The notes under the pieces: model-generated
Database searches by the model: none
Told to the model about the DNA's origin: nothing
The model's input: the letters and a program-made list of their open reading frames with translations, nothing else
NCBI RefSeq assembly: GCF_032362555.1
Contig: NC_083525.1
Location: forward strand, 7,425,501-7,489,500
Reading direction: 5' to 3'
Length of the DNA: 64,000 nucleotides
From: Amyelois transitella
Lineage: Eukaryota > Arthropoda > Insecta > Lepidoptera > Pyralidae
Position numbers and translations under genes: made by a program
Part shown: positions 11,001 to 20,839 of the stretch, piece after piece
Position numbering within the stretch: the stretch's first letter is position 1
Layout of the letters: each line of letters begins with the position of its first letter

Positions 11001-13402
11001 ACTCCATCTCTTTTCCATGGATGTCGAAAAAGGCGACTAAGAGATAGGCTTATATACTTGGGATTTCTCTTTTAGGCGATGGACTAGCAACCTGCCTATT
11101 TCAATGTCAATTCTATGACTAAGCCAAACAGCTGAACGTGGCCTATCAGAAGTTTCGAGACTGTTGGCTGTCTACCCCGCTCAGGATGTAGACGTGACTA
11201 TATGAGTGTATGTATGATTGACATTAATAAACTTTTACGTTTCACATAAATTTCTTGGAATTAAAAAGGTGTAGGTCTTTTTTTTTAATAATATTAGTAT
11301 AAGTAGGTAATTAAGATTATTGTAAAAATTTATAAATTCAAATTTTGTTAGTGAATTGCATGTAGATTATATGAAAATATATTTGTTATTATTTATAAAT
11401 GTTAAGGTAATTTCCTATTAGTTAATAGTAAATTTTACTAATTTTATTCAACTTTTTTAAATAACTAACGTAAATCTCCATTAAAAAGTAATTACCGTGT
11501 CAACTTTACGATTTCCTTCGTAGTTTCAGTTATTTACTATGCCGACAAATATTACACATAACTGCCATGTTTCTCTCGATTTCTGAAGCACAAATGAATG
11601 AAATAATTCTTGATGAGTCGGAATGAAAAAACAAGCAACAAGGAATAAGCTCTTTTTTATCCTGTTCTTAAAGGTTGTTCATTAAGTAACGGTAGAAAGT
11701 ACTATTGTAGTAACAATGCTTCAAATATAAATTTAAAAAAAAATGATAATATTGCTTAATTATTAATGAACATTAGACGACACCAATTAATATTGAAATT
11801 ATTTGACACTATTTGGGTTGCAGCTTACCCAAGACTGACGACCATAAATCATTATTATTTTTCTCAAAAAAAAAAAGGCATTATACTACGAAAACAAAAT
11901 TTTCTTAATTCGTTTCTAAGAGAAACATATCTTTTTTTATTTTTAATCTTGAAGCTATGTTACTACTTAATCTTTCAAAGCCGCACAAAATGAACTTAGT
12001 AGGTATGTGAAATTTGGTTAGACCCAAAACATATTTTCAAGCCAATAAGGCAATGAAATGACACGAAAAAAAAAAATAAAAACAATAAAATAGTACCACT
12101 GTGAACGGGCACCGCTCGAAAACTCGCGGCTAGAGAAAAGTAAAAAAAAATGTTAATCACATAATACACCTTTACTGTGTACATCAATAATTATATATTT
12201 AAGTATTTATGTACATAAAAAAGAGGAGATAGACAAAGACATAACAAGAATTAAAAAAAATAAAAATGTAATAAGTAGTTATATATTATACCTAATCAAA
12301 TTAGTCTTCAATTCCATAATCATAAATTTACAATACACAATTTCATATTTACATTATGTACATGTAAAAAAAATAATGTATTCTATCTGTATCGATTGTA
12401 TTAAAGTTTTTATAAGTTCGATTTAGTAATAAAATATTTAGATTAGAATTAAACGCTTTAACTATAGTAGCAATGTTTTTTCATTGATTCATTTACAAAG
12501 CCTGTTTACCTTAATTAAACAATAATACATGCATGTGTACGATATACTTAGTTAATTAAAATCACAGTATAAATGCATGTTAAACTAACTAATTTCTATC
12601 TACTTTATTAGAAACCAAGCCTGCTACACTCCATGCTGTTTAAATTAATATGTATAAGTAATAGAAAAATATAAATGCGATTTAAGAAAAAAAAATATTT
12701 GCTACTACTAATTTATTTTTCCACACAAGAGGATACAACCGGAGCTAAACGCCAAGAGGATAATATTTATTATCTGAATATAAATAAATATAAGCCATTA
12801 GTTATCAGTTACCCTTAGGTAGGTACTCTACTGAGTGACTGACTGCCTAATAGACAAATTATTAGGCTTCAACTACCTGAGTTGAAATTTGGCATTTATG
12901 TTCCTTGCGAAGTGTACTTTCCGAAATTTTCACGGACACTTAAGATTCTTTTTTTTTATGAACGGCGGTCATCATCTGAACTTATATAAATTGCGCACAA
13001 AGCACGCCTCAATGTGGTCCTGCCTGTATAATATAAAGGTGGTTGTAACCACCTGGTGTGTACACCAGCCCTATGAAATTGGCCGTCATCATTTGAACTT
13101 ATACAAATTGTGCTATTTAAATAGATTCATTATTAATTGTTACCTATCGTATCCACCGGATCCCTGTGCGGTATGATCGAGTGGACGTATCTGGCCACGA
13201 AATGTCCGAAGATCGCCTTCAGGTCAGGATGGTGCATCATCTCAACAAACTCTGCGAAGTCCAGGTACCCCGAGTTGTCTCTGTCAGCCAGGCTCATAAT
13301 CTTGTCGACTACATTGTCTGGTAGATCGTGGTCGTATTCTCTGGATTCTATGATCTCTTTCAACTCGACGTAGGATATTTTTCCATCGTTGTCTTTGTCG
13401 TA
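4953..13402 (-). CDS. rho-4: Rhomboid intramembrane protease with EF-hands (Rhomboid-4/RHBDL1/3-like), five exons, 5' end not in window
   Basis: Serine protease that cleaves substrates within the membrane. Exons on the minus strand: 13144-13402, 7067-7307, 6303-6516, 5971-6124, 4953-5098. All junctions are GT-AG and phases agree (0,1,2,0,1), giving 337 residues to the stop. Order: two EF-hand loops (DKDNDGKISYVE, DRDNSGYLDFAE); a cytosolic linker; TM1 (PAICMILISLVEIALFCY); the L1/TM2 region (VHLLVNLLVQLFLGVPLEM); the GxSG serine motif in LAGASGGVYALIAAH; and the TM6 histidine motif in GYVAHLAGAIAG. EF-hands next to a rhomboid core are typical of Drosophila Rho-4 and vertebrate RHBDL1/3, where calcium is reported to stimulate activity. 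The N-terminal exon(s) and promoter should lie above 13402 but were not found. The intron after the TM6 exon holds a tandem array copied from that exon. Confidence 0.9.
5310..6055 (-). repeat. 136-bp tandem array copied from rhomboid exon plus splice donor
   Basis: The marker CCGATATTCTG (plus strand) starts at 5323, 5459, 5596, 5731, 5867 and 6003, spacing 136, 137, 135, 136, 136. Each unit holds about 85 nt of the 3' end of exon 5971-6124 (VYDRYFRPDIKQNIGYVAHL region) and about 50 nt of the following intron. The copy nearest 5320 is partial. The units alternate in type: those ending near 5563 and 5836 keep the GTATGT donor, those near 5427 and 5699 read GATATGT and have lost it. That implies duplication of a 272-bp dimer. 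Confidence 0.95.
5971..6124 (-). CDS. rho-4: Rhomboid exon with catalytic histidine (TM5-TM6)
   Basis: Acceptor TTTTTAG at 6125-6126; donor CTG|GTATGT below 5971. It encodes NWSEMEFAIIQLLVFLLLAG, then a loop ending in YDRYFRPDIKQN and GYVAHLAGAIAG with the active-site His. This is the intact copy: its 3' part and donor recur in the tandem array at 5310-5970. Confidence 0.9.
6303..6516 (-). CDS. rho-4: Rhomboid exon with catalytic serine (TM2-TM4)
   Basis: Acceptor CTTTCAG at 6517-6518; donor ATG|GTAAAT at 6301-6302. It encodes VVHLLVNLLVQLFLGVPLEM, a second helix, and LAGASGGVYALIAAH, whose GxSG holds the nucleophile serine. It enters in phase 2 and leaves in phase 0. Confidence 0.9.
6640..6945 (-). 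repeat. S-type tRNA-derived SINE, body copy in rhomboid intron
   Basis: It is the reverse complement of the copy at 62757-63192: GTCCCGGTTGCATCCT, CTGGATTGGGTGAGTCAGG, GCAACTCCCATCTGACCTC and TCCCTCACCGTAAG blocks in order. The tRNA-like head is missing here. Confidence 0.75.
7067..7307 (-). CDS. rho-4: Rhomboid exon: linker and TM1
   Basis: The donor CATGTCGG|GTGAGT is clear. The acceptor at 7308-7309 (GTCTGAAG) is chosen because it gives the phase-1 entry needed by the EF-hand exon (G|CC Ala) and keeps the frame open, while the same frame has a stop just upstream. It encodes a linker rich in His/Ser, EEEYTCWPPAICMILISLVE (TM1) and the region leading to the first membrane hairpin. Confidence 0.85.
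9590..9685 (-). repeat. P-type retroposon, degenerate fragment
   Basis: It keeps GGGGTAGNTAGAGCCAAC, the AGTC-AAAAGAC hairpin remnant and TGGCCA of the P-type 3' part. Confidence 0.5.
10958..11216 (+). repeat. P-type retroposon, full length, with target-site duplication
   Basis: It runs from GTGCCGTGTGGTTCCCGG to the TGTATG tail. The flanks TATGATTGATATT (10944-10956) and TATGATTGACATT (11213-11225) form a 13-bp target-site duplication with one mismatch, so this is a retroposition in the rhomboid intron. Confidence 0.9.
13144..13402 (-). CDS. rho-4: Rhomboid EF-hand exon
   Basis: Acceptor TTTTTCCAG above 13402; donor GATAG|GTAACA at 13142-13143. It encodes 86 residues with two canonical 12-residue calcium loops about 40 residues apart, then HFVARYVHSIIPHRDPVD leading into the rhomboid linker. 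It ends in phase 1, matching the exon at 7067-7307. Confidence 0.9.
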
Positions 13403-13518
13403 CTGGAAAAAGAAAAAAAAAATGTTTAAATCAATGTCAATATTTTATACAGAAAGTAGGCCTTCCCAGGCACTTTTTCACGTCATTTAACATTTCAATA
13501 AATTAAATTTAAGATATC

Positions 13519-13714
13519 TATACTAATATTATAAATTCGAAAGTGTATGTCAGTATGGATGTTTGTTACTCTTTCACGCAAAAACTAATGAACCGATTAC
13601 GATGAAATTTGGTATGTAGGTACCTGAAGACCCAGAATAACATATAGGCTACTTTTTATTCCGGAGTTCCCGCGGCAATGTTACCACGCGGACGAAGTCG
13701 CGGGCGGCCTCTAG
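13519..13714 (+). mobile_element. Helitron-like non-autonomous element
   Basis: It begins TACTAATATTATAAATTCG and ends ACGAAGTCGCGGGCGGCCTC followed by TAGT. The CCGCG-type hairpin just before CTAG and the lack of terminal inverted repeats are Helitron-like. This sequence type is very common in moths and butterflies. Confidence 0.65.
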
Positions 13715-13780
13715 TACCTATCTAATAAATTTGTATTTGTGAAAAAGCTACAAACTACGTAAGCACTTAACCCCCTTTAG

Positions 13781-13923
13781 GCTAGCATCCCCTTCAAGGA
13801 ACAAACTGAACGCTCTTCAAAACAGACACAGAATCCCTTTAAAAAACAGAACAAAACGCTACTCAAAAAGGACACCCTCCCCAAAAAGGGTGCTGGTACT
13901 TCGCCCAAACAAATCGACCACTG
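13781..13923 (+). other. Candidate plus-strand exon, unrecognised
   Basis: It is bounded by a strong acceptor (AACCCCCTTTAG) and a strong donor (CTG|GTAAGAG) and open in one frame for all 143 nt. The peptide is Lys/Gln/Thr/Ser-rich and ends in TSPKQIDHW. It is antisense to the rhomboid gene if that gene continues upstream. It could be a coding exon of an unknown gene or a retroelement gag remnant; no partner exon was found. Confidence 0.3.
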
Positions 13924-13989
13924 GTAAGAGAAAATACACCAGCTAATGTATTTCCTTATCCGCAAATAATAGTATTTTGTAATGTATGT

Positions 13990-14145
13990 ATTTTTCAGTA
14001 TGCATGTGCACTTTATCGCACCACCAACTTAAAGTTTTTTCTGTTCGGTCAGCTGGTTGACTGGTAGAGAATGCCAAACGGCATTAGGTCCGCCTTTTGT
14101 ACATTTTTGTTTTTGTGCAATAAAGTTTTAAAAAAATAAATAAAT
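13990..14145 (+). mobile_element. LINE-like 3' end
   Basis: CAGCTGGTTGACTGGTAGAG, ATGCCAAACGGCATTAGGTC and TGTGCAATAAAGTTTTAAA match an inverted copy at 58185-58345 and more loosely 45245-45350. The AATAAA with an A-rich end marks a retroposed 3' terminus. Confidence 0.65.
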
Positions 14146-14595
14146 AATTAATCTGTATTTTCCCTGGGTTTCTCAGGGAGGGAGGACGCTCACAGGAAAA
14201 ACGCACAGACTGGGTAGCAACCAGGTTATTAAGTAGGGCGACAAAAAAATAAGTACCTACGTTAACAGTAACTTTTTGTATTGATAAAAACATTAATAAA
14301 ATCAGAAAAACACTGTACTCGTAGAAATCTAAATAATATATTATTCCGATTCGTATGCGGCGGCTGTTGTGCCTTCCCAGTTTATTTTTAAAGGTGATGC
14401 TATTTAAAAAGAACATTGTTTCAATGGTGATGCATTAGTGTCTCCGACCTCAGTCTAGACTTGAGACATATTTGGTCACACAAATCGTGGATACTGGAGA
14501 CTGGAGCAGACAAGAAACGCGTCATACTATATTTTTGTAGGCCTTTTGATTTCTGATGACGCGAAGCTCATAGAGAAAAATACATATGTATTACT

Positions 14596-14812
14596 AGAGG
14601 CCGCCCGCGACTTCGTCCGCATGGAAACCCTATCAATCCCACGGGAACTCCGGGATAAAAAGTAGCCTATATGTTATTCTGGGTCTTCAACTACCTACAT
14701 ACCAAATTTCAACGTAATCGGTTCAGTAGTTTTTGCGTGAAAGAGTAACAAACATCTATACTGACATCCTGACATACTCACAAACTTTCGCATTTATAAT
14801 ATTAGTAGGATA
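14596..14812 (-). mobile_element. Helitron-like element, inverted copy
   Basis: It is the reverse complement of 13519-13714 with the same blocks (TAGAGGCCGCCCGCGACTTC at one end, TTTATAATATTAGTAGGA at the other). The two copies 0.9 kb apart form an inverted pair. Confidence 0.65.
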
Positions 14813-14974
14813 TGACAGTTCGTGGAATTTTTTAAATTATAAGGCTGTGTCTAAAATAAACCGTTAGTGTCACTTGGCCCATGGGTTCTATTCAATAGAA
14901 CTAATGGTATTCGGATAGACGTACATATGTTTGTGTATAATATCTTTATTTATATTTACACAGTGACAAGAAAT

Positions 14975-15010
14975 CCTACTAATATTATAAATGCGAAAGT
15001 TTGTGTGTAT
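14975..15010 (+). mobile_element. Helitron-like 5' end fragment
   Basis: It holds only CCTACTAATATTATAAATGC GAAAGTTTGTG, the 5' start of the same family. Confidence 0.4.
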
Positions 15011-15367
15011 CTCGGTTTTTATATCGATACATATAAATATTTTTTTTGTAAATATACTCAATATACAGACAACATTTTTTACTATTTATTAGTAGGTATG
15101 TATTGATAAAATTAGTCACCACCCCACTTATATTATTGAACTAGTATATTGTTTACATTCACTAGACACTTGTTTACTCTGTGACCTAATCGCTTCGCAC
15201 CTCTGCCTGATAACAATAGTAGGCATTTAAGCCTTTGTTTAATGCTTTCTAGTCGATAACTACCATCGTGTGGATCATCAATAAGGTTGGTTAAGAAAAA
15301 TATTATGTTTTCTTAACAACTGTAAGGGTCTTTTTACAAAGTTGGGGGGTCTTTTTACAAGCTTGAA

Positions 15368-15636
15368 AATCTATACTAATATTATAAGTGGTTTGTTTGT
15401 TTGAACGCGCTAATCTCAGGAACTACTGGTTCGAATTGAAAAATTCTTTTTGTGTTGAATAGACTATTTATCGAGGAAGGCTTTAGGCTATATAACATCC
15501 ACGCTTCATGAACTATGAGGAGTGAAGAAATAATGGAAAATGTGTCAACGCGGAAAATTATTCCTCCTTGAGGGCTTCAATGATGCCCAAAATAACTATC
15601 CCATGCGAAGCCGCGGGCAGTGCGGGCACAGCTAGT
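15368..15636 (+). mobile_element. Helitron-like element, second subfamily
   Basis: It starts CTATACTAATATTATAAGTG and ends GAAGCCGCGGGC...ACAGCTAGTA, with a different middle from 13519-13714 (AATCTCAGGAACTACTGGTT, TCGAGGAAGGCTTTAGGCTA). It is related to 48415-48624. Confidence 0.65.
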
Positions 15637-16295
15637 ATTTACATAAAATAGATGAAGTTAATACTGGACAATAATAAAAAAAATTGTAAGTAAATGCTCA
15701 TAAGTATGTGTAAATGTTATGTCCAAAATTTTGCAAATTTTTAATACCGTCTCCGTTTAGCCTCAACATTTGTGCCGCACTTTAAGTAGCCTGAAAAAAA
15801 GGGAAACTTCACAATATTTATTGCACTGTTAACCCAATACAAATATCAGTGTGAGTAATCACTGATAACACTTTATCGGAAAGATAACAGATATGAGGTA
15901 ACGCCGTCCTTCATGCAATTCTTTACATACATATTATTATCGTTTTTGGATTATCTGATTGTATGTTACATAGAATTATACTCTAATATTGCAAAACCTT
16001 GCGACGATGGGAAAGTCATCGTAATAATTTGTATGTTTTTTTTTATTTTATCTTTTTTTTTTCAAGTCTTTCATGACCTCACAGAATTAGTATTATGTAC
16101 TTGATTAGATACCATCATCGAGATTGTAATAGAACTCATCTGTCCGTCGAGTCGAGGCATAGGTATACCTTCTCTTTTTTTCTCAATTTTTCAATGGTGA
16201 ACCCTGTTGAGTGTTGACACATTTAATAACATTTTTAAAAAGAGAACCACCACTAATTGATAACCTCCTTTTTTGTCATATTTCTTACAGTTATA

Positions 16296-16550
16296 AATAT
16301 ATATACGGGACAAATTACACACATTGAGTTAACCTCTCAAGTAAGTTCGAGACTTGTGTTACGTGATACTAACACAACTATATTACATTTTATAATAAAT
16401 ACTTATGTAGTAAAACATCCAATTCAATCCATCCAATCCAATCAGAAAAAGTTCGTTTCTCATCATGCCCGGGCCGATATTTGAATCCGGTACCTACTGT
16501 GTCACAGCACAGACAAGCGTACCTACTACCGCTGCGCCACAGAGACCGTC
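16296..16550 (-). repeat. T-type tRNA-derived SINE
   Basis: Read on the minus strand it has a tRNA-like head with an A box (GTGGCGCAGCGGTAGTA), a B-box-like TTCAAAT, then CATGATGAGAAACGAACTTT, and an end at TTGTCCCGTATATAT. Other copies are at 22747, 31334 and 60692. Confidence 0.8.
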
Positions 16551-16893
16551 AACTTATTGCCAAAGAAACTCTGACACCAGGCTGTGCCATCAGTTGACTA
16601 CACATGAAGGTAGAATCATTTAAAAGCCTTAGTCATAACTAAGTTGGTCACACAATCAAATTCAGTTTAGAATCAAACAATTTCTCTGTACTGTATGAGT
16701 CACGAGGAAAACGAATTTGTAGCGATGCCTCATATGAATAACCTTGAGTGAATTAAATGTAGATTTCTATCATTTATATAGTTGAGATGAGGACTTGAAT
16801 TTAAAATTTTTGTTCTCTAATTGGATAGGTATTTTCTCGTCATATTACGTTAGTAGGTATAGCCAACAGCATATAGAGTTATTCAAATTCACT

Positions 16894-18209
16894 TCAAATT
16901 CATAGTCTAAGATCCGGCTGCAAAATCACTACGTTCATCGCGTAGTTAATCAAACTCACATTTTAACATACATTTATGAATAGGATAATACATAGATAAT
17001 AGGGTGCCAGTCAATAAGTGGCCGCAAGTAATTTTAATTAAATTAATGTTAATTAATTTTCCAAAAAAAATTTCGTTCACTTGTTTTTTAAATAAAATAT
17101 CATCCACATCATAGAAATGTATGTAAAGAATTCGAAAATCAATGGGTGCCGTTACACACTCGGCCGCAACTACTACGCAGCCAGGTGTAAACAGGTAATA
17201 TTTTGGTCTATTTATACGTTCATGTCGTACACGCATGTTTTTTATATCAAATTAAAGCTATTTTTTTTTTTAATATGATGATATATCGCTGCCTGTGAAT
17301 AAATGGCCGCAAATTAGGGTTGCTAGCTGTTAAAAACTCGAGGTATCCGAGATAAAGTGAAAGAGAGTTAGCGCGTAACGCCACTTGTTAGACAAGGATG
17401 GCGAGTACCAGCTGTGCGAGTATTTGAAGCCATTGCGCACGCGTCAATAGATTGGGTTCTCAGCCAGCGATGCAAACAGTAATACGAACGACTTTACATT
17501 TACTCCAAAATTATAATTAAGTAATTAATATTCTGCAAAAAAAAATGAAAATAAGAAAATATTTATTTCATAATAAAACATTGTTTATTGATCAAGTAAA
17601 AATGAAAAAAGCGTACTTATAAAGAATAGAATTTTTATTGCACTGTTGAGAACCCTATCTATACGCGTGCGCAATGGCTTCAAATACTCGCACAGCTGGT
17701 ACTCGCCATCCTTGTCTAACAAGTGGCGTTACGCGCTAACTCTCTTTCACTTTATCTCGGATACCTCGAGTTTTTAACAGCTAGCAACCCTAATTTGCGG
17801 CCATTTATTCACAGGCAGCGATATATCATCATATTAAAAAAAAAATTAGCTTTAATTTGATATAAAAAACATGCGTGTACGACATGAACGTATAAATAGA
17901 CCAAAATATTACCTGTTTACACCTGGCTGCGTAGTAGTTGCGGCCGAGTGTGTAACGGCACCCATTGATTTTCGAATTCTTTACATACATTTCTATGATG
18001 TGGATGATATTTTATTTAAAAAACAAGTGAACGAAATTTTTTTTGGAAAATTAATTAACATTAATTTAATTAAAATTACTTGCGGCCACTTATTGACTGG
18101 CACCCTATTATCTATGTATTATCCTATTCATAAATGTATGTTAAAATGTGAGTTTGATTAACTACGCGATGAACGTAGTGATTTTGCAGCCGGATCTCGT
18201 ACTATCATC
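16894..18209. repeat. Near-perfect palindrome, about 550-bp arms and 185-bp spacer
   Basis: The left arm (about 16911-17462) and right arm (about 17647-18196) are reverse complements with only a few differences, mainly in an A/T run near 17255/17842. Homology frays out to about 16894 and 18209. The spacer 17463-17646 is AT-rich. Each arm carries three GGCCGCAA-ending 24-mers. No flanking target-site duplication is obvious. It would fold into a very long hairpin, as foldback elements do, or reflect a recent inverted duplication. Confidence 0.95.
17871..18161 (+). other. 96-codon ORF in right arm of palindrome, mirrored at 16946-17236
   Basis: The same 96-residue reading frame, with no difference, occurs on the minus strand at 16946-17236. 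It starts MRVRHERINRPKYYLFTPGC and matches no family I know. Its identity follows from the palindrome itself, so it is not evidence of selection. Probably not a gene. Confidence 0.2.
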
Positions 18210-18232
18210 TCTTCCCGGGTCATAGTTTCATG

Positions 18233-18263
18233 CAGGGTAACTTGATATGCGGTTGACTGTACC
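18233..18263. mobile_element. Half of a small MITE (TGTACAGTCRACSGC ends)
   Basis: GGGTAACTTGATATGCGGTT GACTGTACC is the reverse complement of the left end of the element at 42317. Confidence 0.45.
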
Positions 18264-18285
18264 ATTAATAATTCATTCATTTATA

Positions 18286-18480
18286 AATATAATCAGGTCT
18301 ATATCCCTTGCGGGGTAGACAGAGCAAGCAGTCTTGAGAGACTGAATGGCCACGTTCAGCTGTTAGGCTTATTGATGTAATTAAGATTCAATTCATTCAT
18401 CATTATGACAGGCCGCTAGCCTATCGCCTAAAAAAAGAATCGCAATCTTATAAGCCTATCCCTTACTGCGTCCATTCTTT
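18286..18480 (-). repeat. P-type retroposon, 5' truncated
   Basis: It carries CTATATCCCTTGCGGGGTAG, the AGTCTTGAGAGACT hairpin and the CTAGCCTATCGCCTAAAA block; the GTGCCGTGTGG end is missing. Confidence 0.75.
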
Positions 18481-18747
18481 AGGTCTAATCCCCTAAACCG
18501 ATCTCCATGAAATTTTGAATAAGAAGGACATAGATCTTTTCACGCGGACGGAGCCGCGGGTGAGACTTTGTAAAATACATAGTATAAAGCGAATCTGATT
18601 TATTGGTTTGTTTTCTTATTTCTTTAACCAACCTAAATAGGTACATATTAATTTCTTTTGCATTTTTATGGGAGATAATACTAACGAGTTCAAAAATTGC
18701 GAATTTATACATATGAGAATTTGGCGCTTAAATAAAAGTACGTAAGT

Positions 18748-18862
18748 AAGAAGAAAATGCTGCAGTGCAGTTTGTTACCACTTCTCTGCCTTGGAAGCGT
18801 TGCCAGTAAACTTAGTTTGAAGTAATTTATATTTGACGTGTGACGTGACAACCAATGTTGTT
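18748..18862 (+). repeat. Interspersed repeat, pair with 23763-23935
   Basis: It shares ATGCTGCAGTG(C/T)AGTTTGTTA, a TTGGAAGCG block and a GTGACGTGAC block with 23763-23935 in the same order. This is a common lepidopteran sequence of retroposon type. Confidence 0.55.
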
Positions 18863-19301
18863 ACCATACGTTTTGACAATTATTAAGCGATATGAAGTAT
18901 CCTATAATAATGAATAAAAAAATTTAATTTGAAAGTAGTCAACGATAGAATGAAATTCAGTCACTTACAACACCCTGTATATATGAAAGTGAGATTTACT
19001 CGTTCGCTCGGGCAGCGGACCGTTACATACTTATGTACATGTACGTAATTAGTTTTTATTCTCGTAGTAAGTACCTATGCCTATATACTCGTACGTAGAT
19101 AACAAGCACGATGATTCACGCTAGAGGAATCCGGATTATAGTAACACTCAATTTTTTTAACCCCCGTCTGAAAAAAGAGGGTTGTTATAAGATTAACTTG
19201 CCTGACTGTCTGTGGAATCATAGTTTACAAGCAGATTAAGCGATTTTGTTTTTTTTTTCGTATTAAAGGTGATTTACGTACGTGTGTTCTTATACATACA
19301 T

Positions 19302-19455
19302 ACATAAAATCACGCCTCTTTCCCGGAGGGGTAGGCAGAGACTACCTCTTTCCATTTGCCACAATATGTGCATACTGCCTTCGCTTCATCCACATTCATA
19401 ACTCTCTTCATGCAAGCTCGGCGGTTTCGGGTACTTTTGACCTGACCCTTTACCC
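19302..19455 (-). mobile_element. LINE pol 3' fragment (non-LTR), tailed
   Basis: The minus strand reads GGTCAAAAGTACCCGAAACC, AACTCTCTTCATGCAAGC region, then CTACCCCTCCGGGAAAGAGG and a TATG tail. Same family as 36200 and 54040. It encodes the end of a reverse transcriptase protein (KGQVKST...YPSGKEA). Confidence 0.65.
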
Positions 19456-19494
19456 TTTCTTAAACATGTTGGAACAAAATCGGATTGAAAGGGG

Positions 19495-19530
19495 TTCCAT
19501 GCGGACGAAGTCGCGGGCGGCCTCTAGTAT
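19495..19530 (+). mobile_element. Helitron-like 3' end fragment
   Basis: CATGCGGACGAAGTCGCGGG CGGCCTCTAGT is the 3' terminus of the element at 13519. Confidence 0.5.
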
Positions 19531-19559
19531 AACATACAAACGTAAAATGCCTCTTTCCC

Positions 19560-19663
19560 GGAGGACACATTAACATACTTCTTCTTCCTAGCTACAGTCC
19601 CGGTTGCATCCTCACCACTCTGGAGAGAAGCCCGGTCTAAGCCCTTGACCATGGATCCTGGAT
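19560..19663 (-). repeat. S-type SINE fragment
   Basis: It contains ACAGTCCCGGTTGCATCCTC, CTCTGGAGAGAAGCCCGG and CATGGATCCTGGAT, as in 49196-49470. Confidence 0.65.
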
Positions 19664-19901
19664 CACGTCTATATCCCCTGTGGGGTAGATAGAGCCTGTA
19701 GTCTTGAAAGACTGATAGCACATGGCCAGCTGATAAGCTTAATGATTGAATTGAGATTCAAATAGTGGCAGGTGGCTAGCCCATCACCTAAAAGAAGAAT
19801 CCAAAGTTTATAAGCATATCCCTTAGTCGCCTTTTACGACATCCGTAGGAAAGAGATGGAATAGGACATTTTTATATTGGTGCATGGAACCACACTGCAC
19901 C
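19664..19901 (-). repeat. P-type retroposon, near full length
   Basis: It runs from CACGTCTATATCCCCTGTGG to GGAACCACACTGCAC on the plus strand, i.e. inverted, with all conserved blocks. Confidence 0.85.
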
Positions 19902-20133
19902 TAATGAGATGAGAGAAATTCAAGGCTGTGATCTAACTACCTACTCTTCTCCATAGTGTTAATGAACAAACAAGTTATAAATCATGCTAACAGACAAGTC
20001 ATCGCCATGAATGTATATTGGTATGCAGTTGCATTGTTTTGGTCAAAATAGATTTATACATACATTAGATTTTAACATACATATAAATGAAAATGAAAAA
20101 TAATTTATTATTTTATTTTATTTATTTTATCTA

Positions 20134-20300
20134 GTCACATCTATATCTCTTACACAACATTCAGTTGTATGACTTCATGATGGAAATGTGATTCAAATAG
20201 TGACAGGTTGCTAGCCTATCGCCTAAAAGAGAATCCCAAGTTTATAAGCCTATCCCTTAGTCACCTTTTTATTCTAAAGTGCCAGAAACCACATGGCACA
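20134..20300 (-). repeat. P-type retroposon, degenerate
   Basis: It keeps GACAGGTTGCTAGCCTATCG, CAAGTTTATAAGCCTATCCC and AACCACATGGCAC; the middle is deleted. Confidence 0.7.
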
Positions 20301-20430
20301 TAAACTTTTATTATATTTAGAAAAGAAAAAAAAAGGATTATACATTTACGAAAGAGCAAACTGTGTCTAAAAGACATTTATTAAAACAATTTGATACATA
20401 AGAGTGTGTAAGCAAAAAAAAAACTTTTAT

Positions 20431-20478
20431 TTACCTGTTATTATGTATAAAACTATAGTTTAATACATAATAACAGGT
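20431..20478. other. 48-nt near-perfect palindrome
   Basis: TACCTGTTATTATGTAT, a 14-nt near-palindromic centre (ACTATAGT core), then ATACATAATAACAGGTA. Only one mismatched pair. Confidence 0.8.
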
Positions 20479-20589
20479 ACCTTTAGGAGCAAAATGTTGA
20501 TCAGTTTTTTTTAAAGTTAGTTCATTATATCCCGGTAATTTTGTCGACGGATAAAAGGCAGGTAGGTTGGTGTTTCTTTACGTGTCAGT

Positions 20590-20839
20590 GTTTTTAGATG
20601 TAAACAAAAAAATTACCTTGTTAAATATTCGTTGCCAATACATATCGGATCTAGTTGGTGTCAACGGTATAGATACCGTTCTTTCTCTCGGCGCTGAAGA
20701 CATTTTCACCAAAATACCGGTAGTTTTATTCAACAAGCAAAATAACTGGTTGGAACTAAAAGTAGCACATCACAATGGATGCATAAATAATATTTGCGAA
20801 AGAATGACAAGTATCTTAGGGCATAGTTCACTGGTTTGA
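20590..20839 (+). CDS. Candidate terminal exon of an unrecognised gene upstream of Mks1
   Basis: An open frame with coding-like composition follows a possible acceptor (GTGTTTTTAG at 20580-20589) and ends in TGA at 20837-20839. It has no ATG near its start, so it would be a 3' exon with upstream exons not found. The roughly 83-residue peptide begins DVNKKITLLNIRCQYISDLV and ends SILGHSSLV. I see a faint likeness to the ubiquitin-like start of CXorf65/C22orf15-type proteins, too weak to assign. It could be a chance ORF. Confidence 0.3.

Larger units (their letters stand above)
7308..13143. other. Large rhomboid intron, AT-rich, few repeats
   Basis: It lies between the EF-hand exon and the TM1 exon. 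Apart from retroposon copies at 9590-9680 and 10958-11216 and a pair of 30-bp direct repeats near 12964 and 13081 (GTCATCATNTGAACTTATA), I see no coding signal. Confidence 0.6.

Noticed and set aside
16946..17236. A duplicated gene encoding the 96-residue ORF
   Set aside because: Identity of the two ORFs follows from the palindrome; low-complexity, I/L/Y-rich ends and no family.
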